The translations under genes and the position numbers were made by a program. Positions 42,643 to 52,017 of a stretch of 64,000 nt of DNA are shown in pieces. Numbering within the stretch: the first letter of the stretch is position 1; the number at the start of each line of letters is the position of its first letter. This DNA is from an uncultured Clostridia bacterium (GTDB taxonomy: Bacteria > Bacillota > Clostridia > Christensenellales > Aristaeellaceae), in the NCBI GenBank assembly GCA_934632155.1, contig CAKTXZ010000012.1, positions 19,241-83,240 of the forward strand. The letters run 5' to 3'. The notes under the pieces were generated by a model, which saw nothing but the letters and a program-made list of their open reading frames with translations, was not told the DNA's origin and ran no database searches.

Positions 42643-43594
42643 GCTTCGCTCCTTTCCGGGCCGCGGCGCGCTGCGCGTGCAGCCGCTCCAGACGAACCTG
42701 CTCCTTGGTTTTGACGACCGCGACCTGCGTGGATTTTCTCTCGCGCGTAATCAGCGCCAGAATTGTCAGACCGATTGCCAGCGTCAGCGCGTACACCCAC
42801 GCCATGGCCGAGGCAATGCCGTAGCCGCCGCCGGAGCTGTTGAGAAACATCCGGTCGTTGATGGTAGCAATCACCTCGTTCAGGCCGCTTGTGGCCAGAA
42901 AGACCAGCGTATAGATGCCGTTAATCAGAATCATCGGCCGCAGCGAAGGCAGCGTAGTCTTCCAGAAAACCACCCAATTGCTCGCGCCGTCAATCAACGC
43001 GGCCTCGTAAATGGATTTGTCGATTTTCTGCAGGCCGGTGATGTAGATGAGAATCGGCACGCCGGAATACCATAAAACCAGAATCAATTGGCTGAACAGG
43101 CCGGCAATCGGCCGGGCCAGAAACTCCGGCAGCGCATCCGCGAGAATGCCTGACACGCCGTAGCTTTCGATCAGCGGCACCGTCGTCGCGCCCTCGTTGA
43201 CCAGACGCTGCAGCACGGGGCCGGAAACCACCACAATCGGCAGGAAGAACAGCGTGCGGAAAACGCCCTTGCCGCGAATGGGCTGATTGAGCATCAACGC
43301 AATAATCAGCGAAAAAACCAAAATGACGGCCAGCCGCAGAACGGCGTCGGCATAAAAATTCGTAAGCTGATTAACGAACACCGTATCGGACAGGAACAGA
43401 TACTTGTAATTATCAAACCCGATATAGCTCATCTTGCGCCCGACCGCCGTAATTTTAACGTCGTTCAGGCTGTAGTAGAAGGATTGGCCCAGCGGAAGCG
43501 CAAAGAACGCGATAAAGCCGATCAGCCATGGAAGCAGGAAAAGGTAGCCCTTCATTTCCCGGCGCGCCACAAGCCCGATACGCGGACGCTTCAT
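42629..43594 (-). CDS. Carbohydrate ABC permease, MalF family
   Basis: A 321-residue permease with six helices and the EAA loop IYEAALIDGASNWVVFWKTTLP. The basic C-terminal tail (VRLERLHAQRAAARKGAK) overlaps the start of its MalG partner. Its own ATG overlaps the stop of the DUF5696-type gene (ATGA at 43591-43594), showing translational coupling. Confidence 0.93.
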   Translation of the reverse strand: MKRPRIGLVARREMKGYLFLLPWLIGFIAFFALPLGQSFYYSLNDVKITAVGRKMSYIGFDNYKYLFLSDTVFVNQLTNFYADAVLRLAVILVFSLIIALMLNQPIRGKGVFRTLFFLPIVVVSGPVLQRLVNEGATTVPLIESYGVSGILADALPEFLARPIAGLFSQLILVLWYSGVPILIYITGLQKIDKSIYEAALIDGASNWVVFWKTTLPSLRPMILINGIYTLVFLATSGLNEVIATINDRMFLNSSGGGYGIASAMAWVYALTLAIGLTILALITRERKSTQVAVVKTKEQVRLERLHAQRAAARKGAKHAKA

Positions 43595-45720
43595 TCGTCA
43601 TTTCCTCCTTCCAGCACAAGATAGCCCATCGCGGGCACCGTCTGCCCCATCCAGACGATTTCCGCCGCGTTGTAATTGACCACAACCTCTACGCCGCCGG
43701 AATACACCGCGACGGCTACGTTGTCAAGCGGCAGCCGGTGGTCGATCAGCGTTCGGCCGGAAAGGCTCTCGTGAAGCGCCGCAAGCGCTGCGTCCGTCGC
43801 CAGCAGTGAATCGCCGACGACGTCCCATTTTGCCGAAAAAACATCGCAGGAATTGGTGGTTGAGAGCCGCTGCACCTCGTTTCCCGTTACCAGATAGGCG
43901 GGATACGCGCCGTACTCTACCAGCTTGAGCAGCTGCCGCGCCTGATTGGAGCTGAAATTTGCCCACTGGGCGTAATACGGCACATGCCCGCTGAGCACCA
44001 TAGGCAAAAACGGCACCTCGGCCTTCAGGAAGGCATAGCTTGTCGCGCCCAGCGGCATATTCAGGTACGCGCTCATATACGCATAGTACGCCGCCAGCGG
44101 GTTGTCCAGCGCCAGCGTCATCCCTGCTTCGCCGGTCATGGTCTCCATCAGACGCGAATAGTCCGCCTGCGTATCGCCGCGCGTATGATTCTTTCCGGCA
44201 GAATAATAGGAATAAAGCGTGCAGGGCAGCTCAACCAGCGCGACCGTGGGGAATTGCTCGCCGTACTTTACGCAGTAATCCGCAAGAATACCCCGTGTGC
44301 GTGCGGGCGTGAGATAATAGAAATTGGGATAACGATCCTTGCCGGTCGGAATCTGCGCCACCGTCTGGCCAATGGTGCGCACGACGTCCAGCCGCATGTT
44401 GTAGGCCCTTTCGGGGTTGGCCTGCAGCGCGTCCGTTTCCAGCATGAACGCGCCGCCGCAGGCAAGCGCCTTGTCGCGCAGCGTCTGCATTTCCGCCGCG
44501 GTTCCGACCCCGCGCTCTATCCTGTTGCTTCCGCTGCCCAATGCACGGCTCAGGCCGCCGCTTTCCCAGCCGCGAAAGGCAACCAGCGGCGCGCTGAGCC
44601 CCTGCTCCAGATACGCCTGAAGAATATCAATTGCCTGCTCCACCGTCGTCATGGGCACCAGCGTGTCCCACAGCAGCATTTTTTCGCTCTCCGCGCCCAG
44701 AAAGCTAATCATCGGCCTATAGGAAGCGTCGACCGTTTTCAGCGCGCCGACCTCCTCCAGCGCCCGGCGATACCGCCGCGCCATCCCGGCGTAGGTGGCC
44801 TCGTCGCCTTCAAGAAGATAAAAGCGAACGGCCATATCGCGCAGGTACGCCTTGCTCTCACGGCTTCGAAGCCCCATCGTGCGCGTCGTCTGCATGATGT
44901 ATTCCTCGCGCAGAATAAAGTGCGCGCCGATCCAGTTGAATTCCGTTATCACCCCGGCGGGATAGGCCATCAGCTCCGCCGCTTCGCCGCCCGATTCCAC
45001 AACGGCCAGAAAACCGAGGCCGTCGTCCGTGTACGCCATGCCGTACACCGGCATGGTGATCTTCTCCGCAGGGCGGCTGAGCGTTGTGTTCACGGTTCTG
45101 TCCACGCCCACATTCCCGCCGTAAATTCGCTTGGAATAGGGCGTATTGCCTACGCCGTCACCGTCCGAAAAGGCGATAATTGCGCCCGCAGCCTCGGGAA
45201 CAAGCATGTAGCCCTGCTTTTCCAGAAAATGCGTCGCGCCCATGCACGGCGCAAGATACAGCCCGCAAAGCGAGGTTTCGCCGTATTCCTCGATACCGTC
45301 GCCCGGAACGCGCAGCAGCACGCTGTCGCCCTCCAGACGAATTTCCAGCTTCACGCGCTGACCCTTTTCCGTAAAATCGATCAGCGCGTCCACGCCCCCC
45401 GGAACCGCCGTTGCCCGTATCGTCGTTTGCGCCGACAGAAGATCCAGCCGTTCGGTGTTCACGGCCGTTCCCTGACATACGTCCAGCGAGACCGTCGCGC
45501 CCAGAAAGCCGCGCCACGAAGCGTTCGCCGAGGTTCCCGAAGCGTCCGCGCCGCTTTTGATCGTTCCGTCTGTTCGTTTGCTTTGAAGGGTCATTTCCAG
45601 CGTCTGTTCGTCAATCGTCAGGACGAGCGCCTCATTTTCCAGACGATGCGTTTCCGCCGCCGCGGGAAGCGCCGAAGCCAGCGCCAGAATCATCAGAAGA
45701 AAAAGCAGCTTAGCTTTCAC
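43591..45720 (-). CDS. DUF5696-type large secreted protein
   Basis: A 709-residue product. The start is a GTG at 45720 (reads as MKAKLLFLLM), about 12 bases after AAGGAGG; the ATG reading to 45789 would bury the signal peptide. The signal peptide ends near LPAAAETH. An N-terminal beta-rich part (~25-260; HRLENEALVLTIDEQTLEM) is followed by a long alpha/beta region (~270-690) that could be a TIM-barrel of a glycoside-hydrolase type. I know the family only as DUF5696, which recurs in Paenibacillus and Clostridia next to sugar ABC genes. It overlaps both neighbours, so it belongs functionally to the transporter. Enzyme activity unproven. Confidence 0.75.
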   Translation of the reverse strand: MKAKLLFLLMILALASALPAAAETHRLENEALVLTIDEQTLEMTLQSKRTDGTIKSGADASGTSANASWRGFLGATVSLDVCQGTAVNTERLDLLSAQTTIRATAVPGGVDALIDFTEKGQRVKLEIRLEGDSVLLRVPGDGIEEYGETSLCGLYLAPCMGATHFLEKQGYMLVPEAAGAIIAFSDGDGVGNTPYSKRIYGGNVGVDRTVNTTLSRPAEKITMPVYGMAYTDDGLGFLAVVESGGEAAELMAYPAGVITEFNWIGAHFILREEYIMQTTRTMGLRSRESKAYLRDMAVRFYLLEGDEATYAGMARRYRRALEEVGALKTVDASYRPMISFLGAESEKMLLWDTLVPMTTVEQAIDILQAYLEQGLSAPLVAFRGWESGGLSRALGSGSNRIERGVGTAAEMQTLRDKALACGGAFMLETDALQANPERAYNMRLDVVRTIGQTVAQIPTGKDRYPNFYYLTPARTRGILADYCVKYGEQFPTVALVELPCTLYSYYSAGKNHTRGDTQADYSRLMETMTGEAGMTLALDNPLAAYYAYMSAYLNMPLGATSYAFLKAEVPFLPMVLSGHVPYYAQWANFSSNQARQLLKLVEYGAYPAYLVTGNEVQRLSTTNSCDVFSAKWDVVGDSLLATDAALAALHESLSGRTLIDHRLPLDNVAVAVYSGGVEVVVNYNAAEIVWMGQTVPAMGYLVLEGGNDE

Positions 45721-47731
45721 GGTAGAAGCTCGCCTCCTTCCAAACCGCCGTAATGAATTCCCACAGCTGCGCCACCAGCGCCGCGGCAATCAAAAGTGCA
45801 ATGACGATCATCAGCATGGTAAAAATCGTGAGCAAAAGGTTGCCGATGGTTTCGCGGAAGGAATAATTCTGAAGCGTTTTCACCATCATGACCAGCAGCA
45901 CCAGACAGCCCGCAATCGCCGCAATATCCAGCAGCGTAATCAGAAACGCTTCGTTATACGTAAGCAGATAGGACAGCGCAATGGCCAAAGGCTTGATGAG
46001 GATATAGGGGGTCAGCGCATAGGCCGTGCCACAGTAAAGCTGCTTGAACGTGCCCTCGCCCTCGCGAACCGAGCAGATCAGGTTGCACGATACCAGAAAC
46101 AGCGCGATACCGCCCAGCACCAGCGCGATATCCGTCGGCACCTGATAGCGGCCGTCCTCGATGGTTTTGAAGAGAAAGCCGCAGGCGTAGCGGTTGACCA
46201 TATAGATGAGAAACGTCAGCGCGTAAAGAATGGAGGATGAGAGCACCGAAACCTTGCCCTCGTGCTTTACGCCGTAATACGCGTCGGCCGGATTACGCAG
46301 GAAGTAGGTCATGAAGCGCAGTTCGCGCAGCAATTTGCAGTTGCCAATGCGTCCAGCGCCTTCCGAAATCCGCATGGCCAGTCGATTCTTTTTCCGCAGA
46401 AAGCGCCACAGCTTCGCCAGCAGCACAAGCGCCGCCGCGCCGCCGATGAGGTAAAGGATGTTTTCCTGCAGCCAGACGTTGCGCACCTCCCAATACGCGT
46501 CGCTGTAGCCGGCCTTATCCCCGCCCAGCCGGAATGCGCGCAGCGCCTCGCCGTAGCGCTCCAGCTTGTAATACGAGCGTCCTAAGCCCATCTGCGCATA
46601 GTCGAACATGCTGCTCAGGCGAATTACCTTTTCCCACGGCTCGCGGCTTTGCGCGTACAGCCCTTCCTGATACATGCCGAGCGCTTCATGCACAAGCGCC
46701 GCGTATTCGGTAATCTGGAAGCGCTGCAAGAGCGCCTTATCGCGATCCAGCACATACAGCCGTCCCTGACTGTCCAAATCGATGGCCACCGCCGCCACGA
46801 ACAGACCCGTGCGCGTGCGGTCCGCGTCCTCACCGCCGAAATAGAACAGGATGCGCCCGTCGCGGGCGTATTCCAGAATATAGCCCTTTTCGTTGACCAC
46901 GAAAATGGTTTCCTGTGCGCCGACCGCAACGTCGGTCGGGTTTGCAAAGCCGGCGTCAATCGTTGTCAGGATGTTCGCGCCCGCCATGTTCAGCCGCTTC
47001 GGAGCGCCAATGCCGGTCGTAACGGTATACACCAGCCCGCGCGCGTCCATAGCCAGGCTGGTTGGCGTAGCGGGCACATTGCGCTTGAGTTTAGCAAGCT
47101 GATCTTCTGTATATAAAAGGCGTTTGAGCTTTTCGCCCAACGAAAGGTTTGTTTCGTTCGCGCCGAAATAGCCAAGGAACGTTCCGTCGGCGCTGAACTG
47201 CGCGATGCCGTTGGTGTTTCCCTTGCTGATAACGTACATGCCGCCCGCTTCGTCCACGGCGACCTTCAACGGCTTGAAATCACTCTTCACGCCATAGAGC
47301 GCCGTGCCCGGGTGCGTCAGGCGGAATATCTCCTCGCCCGTCTCCGTATCAAATACGCGCACGGCCTCGAGCTTCACGTCCGTCACATACAGCCGGCCGT
47401 TTCGGACATACAGCCCGCCCGGACTCTTGAAGCCGTCCGTGAACGCACGGATCAGCACGCCGTCGGCGTCGCATTGCAGCACGCGCTTGTTGCCCTCGTC
47501 CGAAATATAGATACGATCCTGCGAATCTATAAACACATCGGCCGGACGCTTGAGGTTCTTCCCGTCCAGCCTTGTCAGCGTCATATCCGGCAGGTAGCCG
47601 TCCTGAGAGTATACAAAGCGCCCGTCATAGGTTTGCGTCATGGTATAATAGGGGGCCTCCATTGCCCGCGCCCCCATAGGCAGGCACAGCATGCACAAAA
47701 GCAGCACCATGACCGCGCGCGGCCTTTTCAT
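45710..47731 (-). CDS. NHL-repeat/TPR/YIP1 fusion membrane protein
   Basis: A 673-residue protein in four parts: a signal peptide (1-23; LLLCMLCLPMGARA); an extracytoplasmic beta-propeller of NHL-like repeats (~45-340; RPADVFIDSQDRIYISDEGN, SPGGLYVRNGRLYVTD and others); a TPR-like helical segment (~350-410; MFDYAQMGLGRSYYKLERYG); then a first helix at about 425-445 and a YIP1-type five-helix membrane domain (~480-670). The propeller would face outside and may bind glycan or a binding protein. It lies between the first MalF-type permease and the DUF5696 gene; a scaffold or sensor for the importer is my inference. Confidence 0.8.
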   Translation of the reverse strand: MKRPRAVMVLLLCMLCLPMGARAMEAPYYTMTQTYDGRFVYSQDGYLPDMTLTRLDGKNLKRPADVFIDSQDRIYISDEGNKRVLQCDADGVLIRAFTDGFKSPGGLYVRNGRLYVTDVKLEAVRVFDTETGEEIFRLTHPGTALYGVKSDFKPLKVAVDEAGGMYVISKGNTNGIAQFSADGTFLGYFGANETNLSLGEKLKRLLYTEDQLAKLKRNVPATPTSLAMDARGLVYTVTTGIGAPKRLNMAGANILTTIDAGFANPTDVAVGAQETIFVVNEKGYILEYARDGRILFYFGGEDADRTRTGLFVAAVAIDLDSQGRLYVLDRDKALLQRFQITEYAALVHEALGMYQEGLYAQSREPWEKVIRLSSMFDYAQMGLGRSYYKLERYGEALRAFRLGGDKAGYSDAYWEVRNVWLQENILYLIGGAAALVLLAKLWRFLRKKNRLAMRISEGAGRIGNCKLLRELRFMTYFLRNPADAYYGVKHEGKVSVLSSSILYALTFLIYMVNRYACGFLFKTIEDGRYQVPTDIALVLGGIALFLVSCNLICSVREGEGTFKQLYCGTAYALTPYILIKPLAIALSYLLTYNEAFLITLLDIAAIAGCLVLLVMMVKTLQNYSFRETIGNLLLTIFTMLMIVIALLIAAALVAQLWEFITAVWKEASFYRES

Positions 47732-47749
47732 GTTCTCCCGCCCCCTTTT

Positions 47750-48682
47750 TCAATCCTCACGGAACATTTTGCCCGTCTGCTTGGTGATGAAGTAAATAAG
47801 CAGCAGCAACAGCACCGACGCCGCCGAGGCATAGCCCATCTCATAGCGAATGAAGCCGTAATCCTCGATCAGGTTCACAATCAGCTGGCCCGCGTACTGC
47901 GGCGTGGGGTTTGACCCCGAAAGCGACACGCCGATGTAGCCGACCTGAAACGTATTGACCACCGCCATGACCATGCCAAAGAGCATCTGCGGCTTCATCA
48001 GCGGAATGGTAATGTAGAAAACCTCCTGCAGGCGGTTGCGAACGCCGTCGATCTCCCCGGCCTCATACATTGATTCGTCGATGTTCATCATGCCGGCCAG
48101 CATGGCCAGAAAACCAACGCCCATGCTGCTCCAAAGCGCGACGACAATCATCACCGGCATGAGGAATTGCGTGGATTGCAGGAAAACGATCGGCTCGCTG
48201 ATCCACCCCAGATGAAGCAGCAGCGCGTTGAGGTACCCGCGCTCATCCCCGCTGAACAGAATGCGCCAGACGACCGTCATCGCCACGCCGCCCGTCATGG
48301 ACGGGCTGTAGAGCAAAAGCGCCAGCACCGTACGCGGCCCTTTCGAAATCTGGCTGAGGCACCATGCCAGAAAGAAGCTGAGCATGTAGCCGCCCGGCCC
48401 TACGATCACCGCGAAAAGAATGGTGTTGGGCAGCACGTACTGCATAAAAATCGCGTCGCGGGTCAGCAGGTTCACATAATTCATGAAGCCCACGAAATCC
48501 GGCATTTGAAGCGTATTAAAATTGGTAAAGGACAGGAAAATGGCAATGACCACAGGCACCACGATAAAGAGCGTGAACAAAAGCGCGTAGGGCGCAATGA
48601 ACAGATACGCCTCGCGCACCGAACGCGGGCCGCGCAGGCGACGCGCCGGGGTTCCACTTTGCCTTGCGATCATTCCAGCCAC
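47750..48682 (-). CDS. Carbohydrate ABC permease, MalF/UgpA family
   Basis: A 310-residue permease with six helices; the EAA-type loop is MYEAGEIDGVRNRLQEVFYITIP. It overlaps the 3' end of the large binding-protein gene by 13 bases. No MalG partner follows directly; the isolated MalG-type subunit at 39177-40040 is the likely mate, although promiscuous pairing with the second set is possible. Confidence 0.92.
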   Translation of the reverse strand: MAGMIARQSGTPARRLRGPRSVREAYLFIAPYALLFTLFIVVPVVIAIFLSFTNFNTLQMPDFVGFMNYVNLLTRDAIFMQYVLPNTILFAVIVGPGGYMLSFFLAWCLSQISKGPRTVLALLLYSPSMTGGVAMTVVWRILFSGDERGYLNALLLHLGWISEPIVFLQSTQFLMPVMIVVALWSSMGVGFLAMLAGMMNIDESMYEAGEIDGVRNRLQEVFYITIPLMKPQMLFGMVMAVVNTFQVGYIGVSLSGSNPTPQYAGQLIVNLIEDYGFIRYEMGYASAASVLLLLLIYFITKQTGKMFRED

Positions 48683-51507
48683 CCCCTGACCGTTTCAATA
48701 TCCGCCACGGTAAACGGAGCCGTCAGAGCGCCGTTTTTGATACGCCCGAATTCCTCCAGCTTGCGCTCCACCTCGCGATTGATGCGCTTGATCGCTTCAT
48801 CCAGCGCGGCGCGCAGGTTCTGTCCCTCCAGTGCAACGGCGTTTACGGCGTTGGAAAGCTCGCGCTCTACCATATAGCTGCCAGGCACGCGCGGCGCTTC
48901 ATAAATCCACTGCATCTGCTCGGAAAGCACCTTCTTATGCGCCGTCGGCCACGGTGAACGTTCAAACGCGGCTGTGTTCGCGCTGTTCCAAAGGTATTCG
49001 TTGCCCAGCGTCGACTGCAGCGTATAGGCAAATTCCGTCTGCGTATCCTCGCTCATCCACCACGTCAGGAATTGCCACGCTTCCTCCTGCATTTGGGAGG
49101 ATTGAAAGATAAAATCGCTTTGTTCAGCACCGCTTGTCCAGCGCTGTACCACGCCGTTTTCATCCGTTACGCCCGGGTAGAGCGCAATATTCCAGCGGTC
49201 TGCAAGCTCCGGCGCGGCGTTCATGAGCAGATTATACGTGGCGTAATTAGACGTTCCGATAGGCAGCGTGCCGTCGCGGAAGGCCTGATAGAAGCTGGCC
49301 ACCTCGTAATCCATATCGTAGATGATAAAGCTGTCCGTAAGCAGCTGCAGCCCGGCGATGGCCTCCGGCTGATCCAGCAGCGTTTTGATATTGCCGCTTT
49401 CATAAAGCTTTCCGCCGCATTGAAAGATGAAGGGCGTGGTAATGGCAAAGCTCTTGTAGCCCACCGCGTTGGCGACGAAGCTGTTATAGTTCAGGCCGAA
49501 GCGATGCAGCGCCGGCAGCATAGCCAGCACCTCTTCATAGCTGTCGGGAACCTTCAGGCCGACGCTCTCCAGAATATCGCTTCGGTAAAAGAGCACGTTG
49601 AAGTTAAAGGTTTCCGGCAGGGCGTACACGCCCTCGTCGCAAACGCCCGGAATCAGCAGCCCGGTTGGGAACCATTTTCCCACCGTGCGGAAATCCGCGT
49701 ATTCACGCAGATTTTTCAGCGCGCCGCGCACCGCCAGATCGTATACCCGCCCCGAGGATACGCCCAACGCTACATCCGGCGCGCCGCCGGAAACGTTCGC
49801 CAGCACCAGCTTACTTTCATCCGGCATGATGGAAAAATCCACTGCGACGCCCGTTTTCGGGGTAAAGGAGGTATCCGCCATTCGCTGCATGATCTCCAGA
49901 TACTGACGCGGACGATTGACCCACACCTGAAGGCGGCCTTCCTCGTTTTCCCCGCCGGCCATGTAGCCCTGTTCGCCGAAGGAAGCCGCAAAACGCTGCC
50001 CGAGCACCTCTGCCTTCGCCAGCAAGCCCTTATCCTGCGGCAGAAGCCGCTCGTCGGTAAAGAGGTAAATGGCGTCAAGCCCCATCGGGCTGGTGCCGAG
50101 CTGCTCCACCGTCGATACGATCGCGGCGCGGGCGGAAGCCGAGCCCTGCGAAAATTGCCCCAGCTTCTTGGGCAGATCATCCGGCTTGAGGGCAAGCTGC
50201 TCAAGCGTTTGAATGGCCAATTGCAGGTTGCTCAGCGCGCCGACACGCGCGTCGCTTTGGGCGACGTCCCGCAGCGCGTCGTACGCCATCGTCAGCTCCT
50301 CCGTCCATCGCGCAAGGTCGTCGGCAATGTGAAAATCAAAATCCGTCAGGTTAAAATCACGGAAAAAGTCCGTATTTCCGCCCGTAACCTTGGTAATCGC
50401 CAGCGTCAGCTGCGCCATTTCGTCGGAAACAGCGCCCAACAGCTGCAGTGCCGGGCGAAGCGGATCAAGAGACGTAAGAAGCGTCAGCTCATGCCCGCCC
50501 GCCGTCAGGTAAAGCGTAGCCGTTTCGCCGTCAGGAGTGCGGACAATCTGGTTTTCAAAGCTCAGGCAGTTGCGGAACGCAACCGTATCAAAATCCTCCC
50601 CGGGAATTTCACCGTCCAGCAGAATTGTGCGGAAAACCGGGAAATTGGCCAGCTCCGCCTGCCGCATGCGCAGCGCCAGCCCATAATAACCGGGCTCCTC
50701 GACGGTAAAGCGATAGGTCAGCCGATCCAAAGGATATTTGTAGGAAATGTCCTCAATGTAGTTGATCACCTTATGGCTGCTGCTGTAGGGCGTCAGGGAG
50801 ATATCGTAGCTGGCCGCCGGACGGATGTTGGGATTATTGCGCAGCGGAACCTTCTCCGCCTGCAATGCAATCACGCGGCTGCCCGTCATTTCGCCCTGCT
50901 GCCGCTGCGCCGGCTTTACAGCCCTCTCCAGCGTTACGCCCAAGAGCCTAAACGCGCCCTCGCGGCAGATAATCGTCATGCTATGCTCGCCGGCGGTAAG
51001 CGCCAGCCCCATTCCCCCACTGTACAGACCGGCGCGATCCGTCATGCGGCAATCCTGCGCCGCATAGGATTTGACCGGCATGCTGACAACCTCGTTGCCG
51101 TAGCGATCCAGCGCAAAATCGCCTTCCAGCGTCCAGAGGCTGTCCAGCGTCAGTCTCTGCGCTTCGGTGTAAGGATATACGCCGTCCAGGCGAAGCGAAT
51201 AGAGATTATCAAGAATGCTGTCGTCCGTCATGGCGTAGCGAAAGACGGGATAGCCGAATACATCCTCCGTTACAGAGAAGGTGAAGGTAACCTCCTCCCC
51301 CTCGGAAAGAAAAACGCCTTCGGAGCCGTACAGCGCAATCGGTGTTTCTGCCTCGGCAAATGCGCATTGGGAACGGTACAGGGCGTAGCCCGGTGCGCCG
51401 CGCTGCAGAAAACGCGCTTCCAGCGCCTCGCCGCGGCATGCCGCCGGCAGGCACAGCAGCAGCGCGATCAGCATCAGGCGGCAAATTCCGTTTCCCCTGC
51501 GTTTCAT
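48670..51507 (-). CDS. Oversized extracellular solute-binding protein (945 residues)
   Basis: First gene of the glycan operon. The N-terminus MKRRGNGICRLMLIALLLCL is followed by PAACRGE; the Cys could be a poor lipobox, but Pro at -3 is atypical. The first ~450 residues are beta-rich, with two similar CBM-like halves (EGDFALDRYGNEVVSMPVKS and YRFTVEEPGYYGLALRMRQ). A helical linker follows (~420-500). The last ~450 residues are a complete family-1 binding-protein fold (RLQVWVNRPRQYLEIMQRMA, NFNVLFYRSDILESVGLKVPDSYEEVL, EEAWQFLTWWMSED). Twice the normal size; the extra module may hold a long glycan at the cell surface. Confidence 0.87.
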   Translation of the reverse strand: MKRRGNGICRLMLIALLLCLPAACRGEALEARFLQRGAPGYALYRSQCAFAEAETPIALYGSEGVFLSEGEEVTFTFSVTEDVFGYPVFRYAMTDDSILDNLYSLRLDGVYPYTEAQRLTLDSLWTLEGDFALDRYGNEVVSMPVKSYAAQDCRMTDRAGLYSGGMGLALTAGEHSMTIICREGAFRLLGVTLERAVKPAQRQQGEMTGSRVIALQAEKVPLRNNPNIRPAASYDISLTPYSSSHKVINYIEDISYKYPLDRLTYRFTVEEPGYYGLALRMRQAELANFPVFRTILLDGEIPGEDFDTVAFRNCLSFENQIVRTPDGETATLYLTAGGHELTLLTSLDPLRPALQLLGAVSDEMAQLTLAITKVTGGNTDFFRDFNLTDFDFHIADDLARWTEELTMAYDALRDVAQSDARVGALSNLQLAIQTLEQLALKPDDLPKKLGQFSQGSASARAAIVSTVEQLGTSPMGLDAIYLFTDERLLPQDKGLLAKAEVLGQRFAASFGEQGYMAGGENEEGRLQVWVNRPRQYLEIMQRMADTSFTPKTGVAVDFSIMPDESKLVLANVSGGAPDVALGVSSGRVYDLAVRGALKNLREYADFRTVGKWFPTGLLIPGVCDEGVYALPETFNFNVLFYRSDILESVGLKVPDSYEEVLAMLPALHRFGLNYNSFVANAVGYKSFAITTPFIFQCGGKLYESGNIKTLLDQPEAIAGLQLLTDSFIIYDMDYEVASFYQAFRDGTLPIGTSNYATYNLLMNAAPELADRWNIALYPGVTDENGVVQRWTSGAEQSDFIFQSSQMQEEAWQFLTWWMSEDTQTEFAYTLQSTLGNEYLWNSANTAAFERSPWPTAHKKVLSEQMQWIYEAPRVPGSYMVERELSNAVNAVALEGQNLRAALDEAIKRINREVERKLEEFGRIKNGALTAPFTVADIETVRGWLE

Positions 51508-51569
51508 TTTTATTGTTTCTCCCTTCGGATTGGTTACGCTTATACGCCTCTTGCATTTGCTCCAAATTT

Positions 51570-51598
51570 ATTAAATCACTTTCGCCGTTTTTTGTCAA
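51570..51598 (-). promoter_or_regulatory. Promoter of the 18-kb glycan operon
   Basis: On the minus strand, TTGACA (51593-51598) and TTTAAT (51570-51575) are 17 bases apart, about 60 bases before the first ATG, in the middle of an AT-rich stretch that could act as an UP element. Confidence 0.7.
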
Positions 51599-51795
51599 TA
51601 CATCTTGCCATATATTTTGTTGTATTTGTTTAATTTTTTGCCGTGTTATACAGTTTTTCTTGTTTGTTCGTGAAAAATCGGCACGATTATTTCTGAATTT
51701 TGGGAATATACACTATTTATTCTTCGCTTTTATTTGTTTATTCCAATTATTTCGTATGTTTCGAAAGGAAGATTTGTTTCTCCAAAGGATGCAGC
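51599..51795. other. AT-rich non-coding stretch upstream of the glycan operon
   Basis: Roughly 200 bases of strikingly AT-rich DNA in an otherwise GC-rich window, with several T-runs. It lies between the operon promoter and the terminator of the isomerase gene. Short open frames here look spurious. The remaining part of the gap (51831-52017) shows no gene I can support. Confidence 0.6.
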
Positions 51796-51830
51796 AAAAA
51801 GCGGCATTCGGTTGTTTCCGAATGCCGCTT
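51796..51830 (-). terminator. Terminator downstream of the isomerase-like gene
   Basis: A perfect 13-bp stem, AAGCGGCATTCGG/CCGAATGCCGCTT, followed on the minus strand by TTTTTGC. It lies about 190 bases after the isomerase stop. Confidence 0.85.
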
Positions 51831-52017
51831 CAGGTTGTCGAAAAAGCTGGGATTAAGCCTGCGGGATGCAATGAAAAGCAGCCCGTCTTTCCCGCTTATT
51901 CCTATCTTCCATCAAAACATGACAATCTTCGCAATGCCTTTTCGTCTCGGTCTGGTGGAGGAAATACTTCGGTAAACCGGACGTTTAGATGAAAAACGGG
52001 ATAAAGCGCACGGTGTC

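Noticed and set aside
43984..45753. Plus-strand open frame of 589 codons
   Set aside because: Antisense to the DUF5696-type gene; Arg/His/Gln-rich with no domain.
49072..51633. Plus-strand open frame of 853 codons
   Set aside because: Antisense to the large binding protein; biased composition, no recognisable fold, ends in the AT-rich promoter region.
51700..51975. Plus-strand open frame of 91 codons in the AT-rich gap
   Set aside because: It contains the minus-strand terminator stem, has no Shine-Dalgarno and no similarity I recognise.
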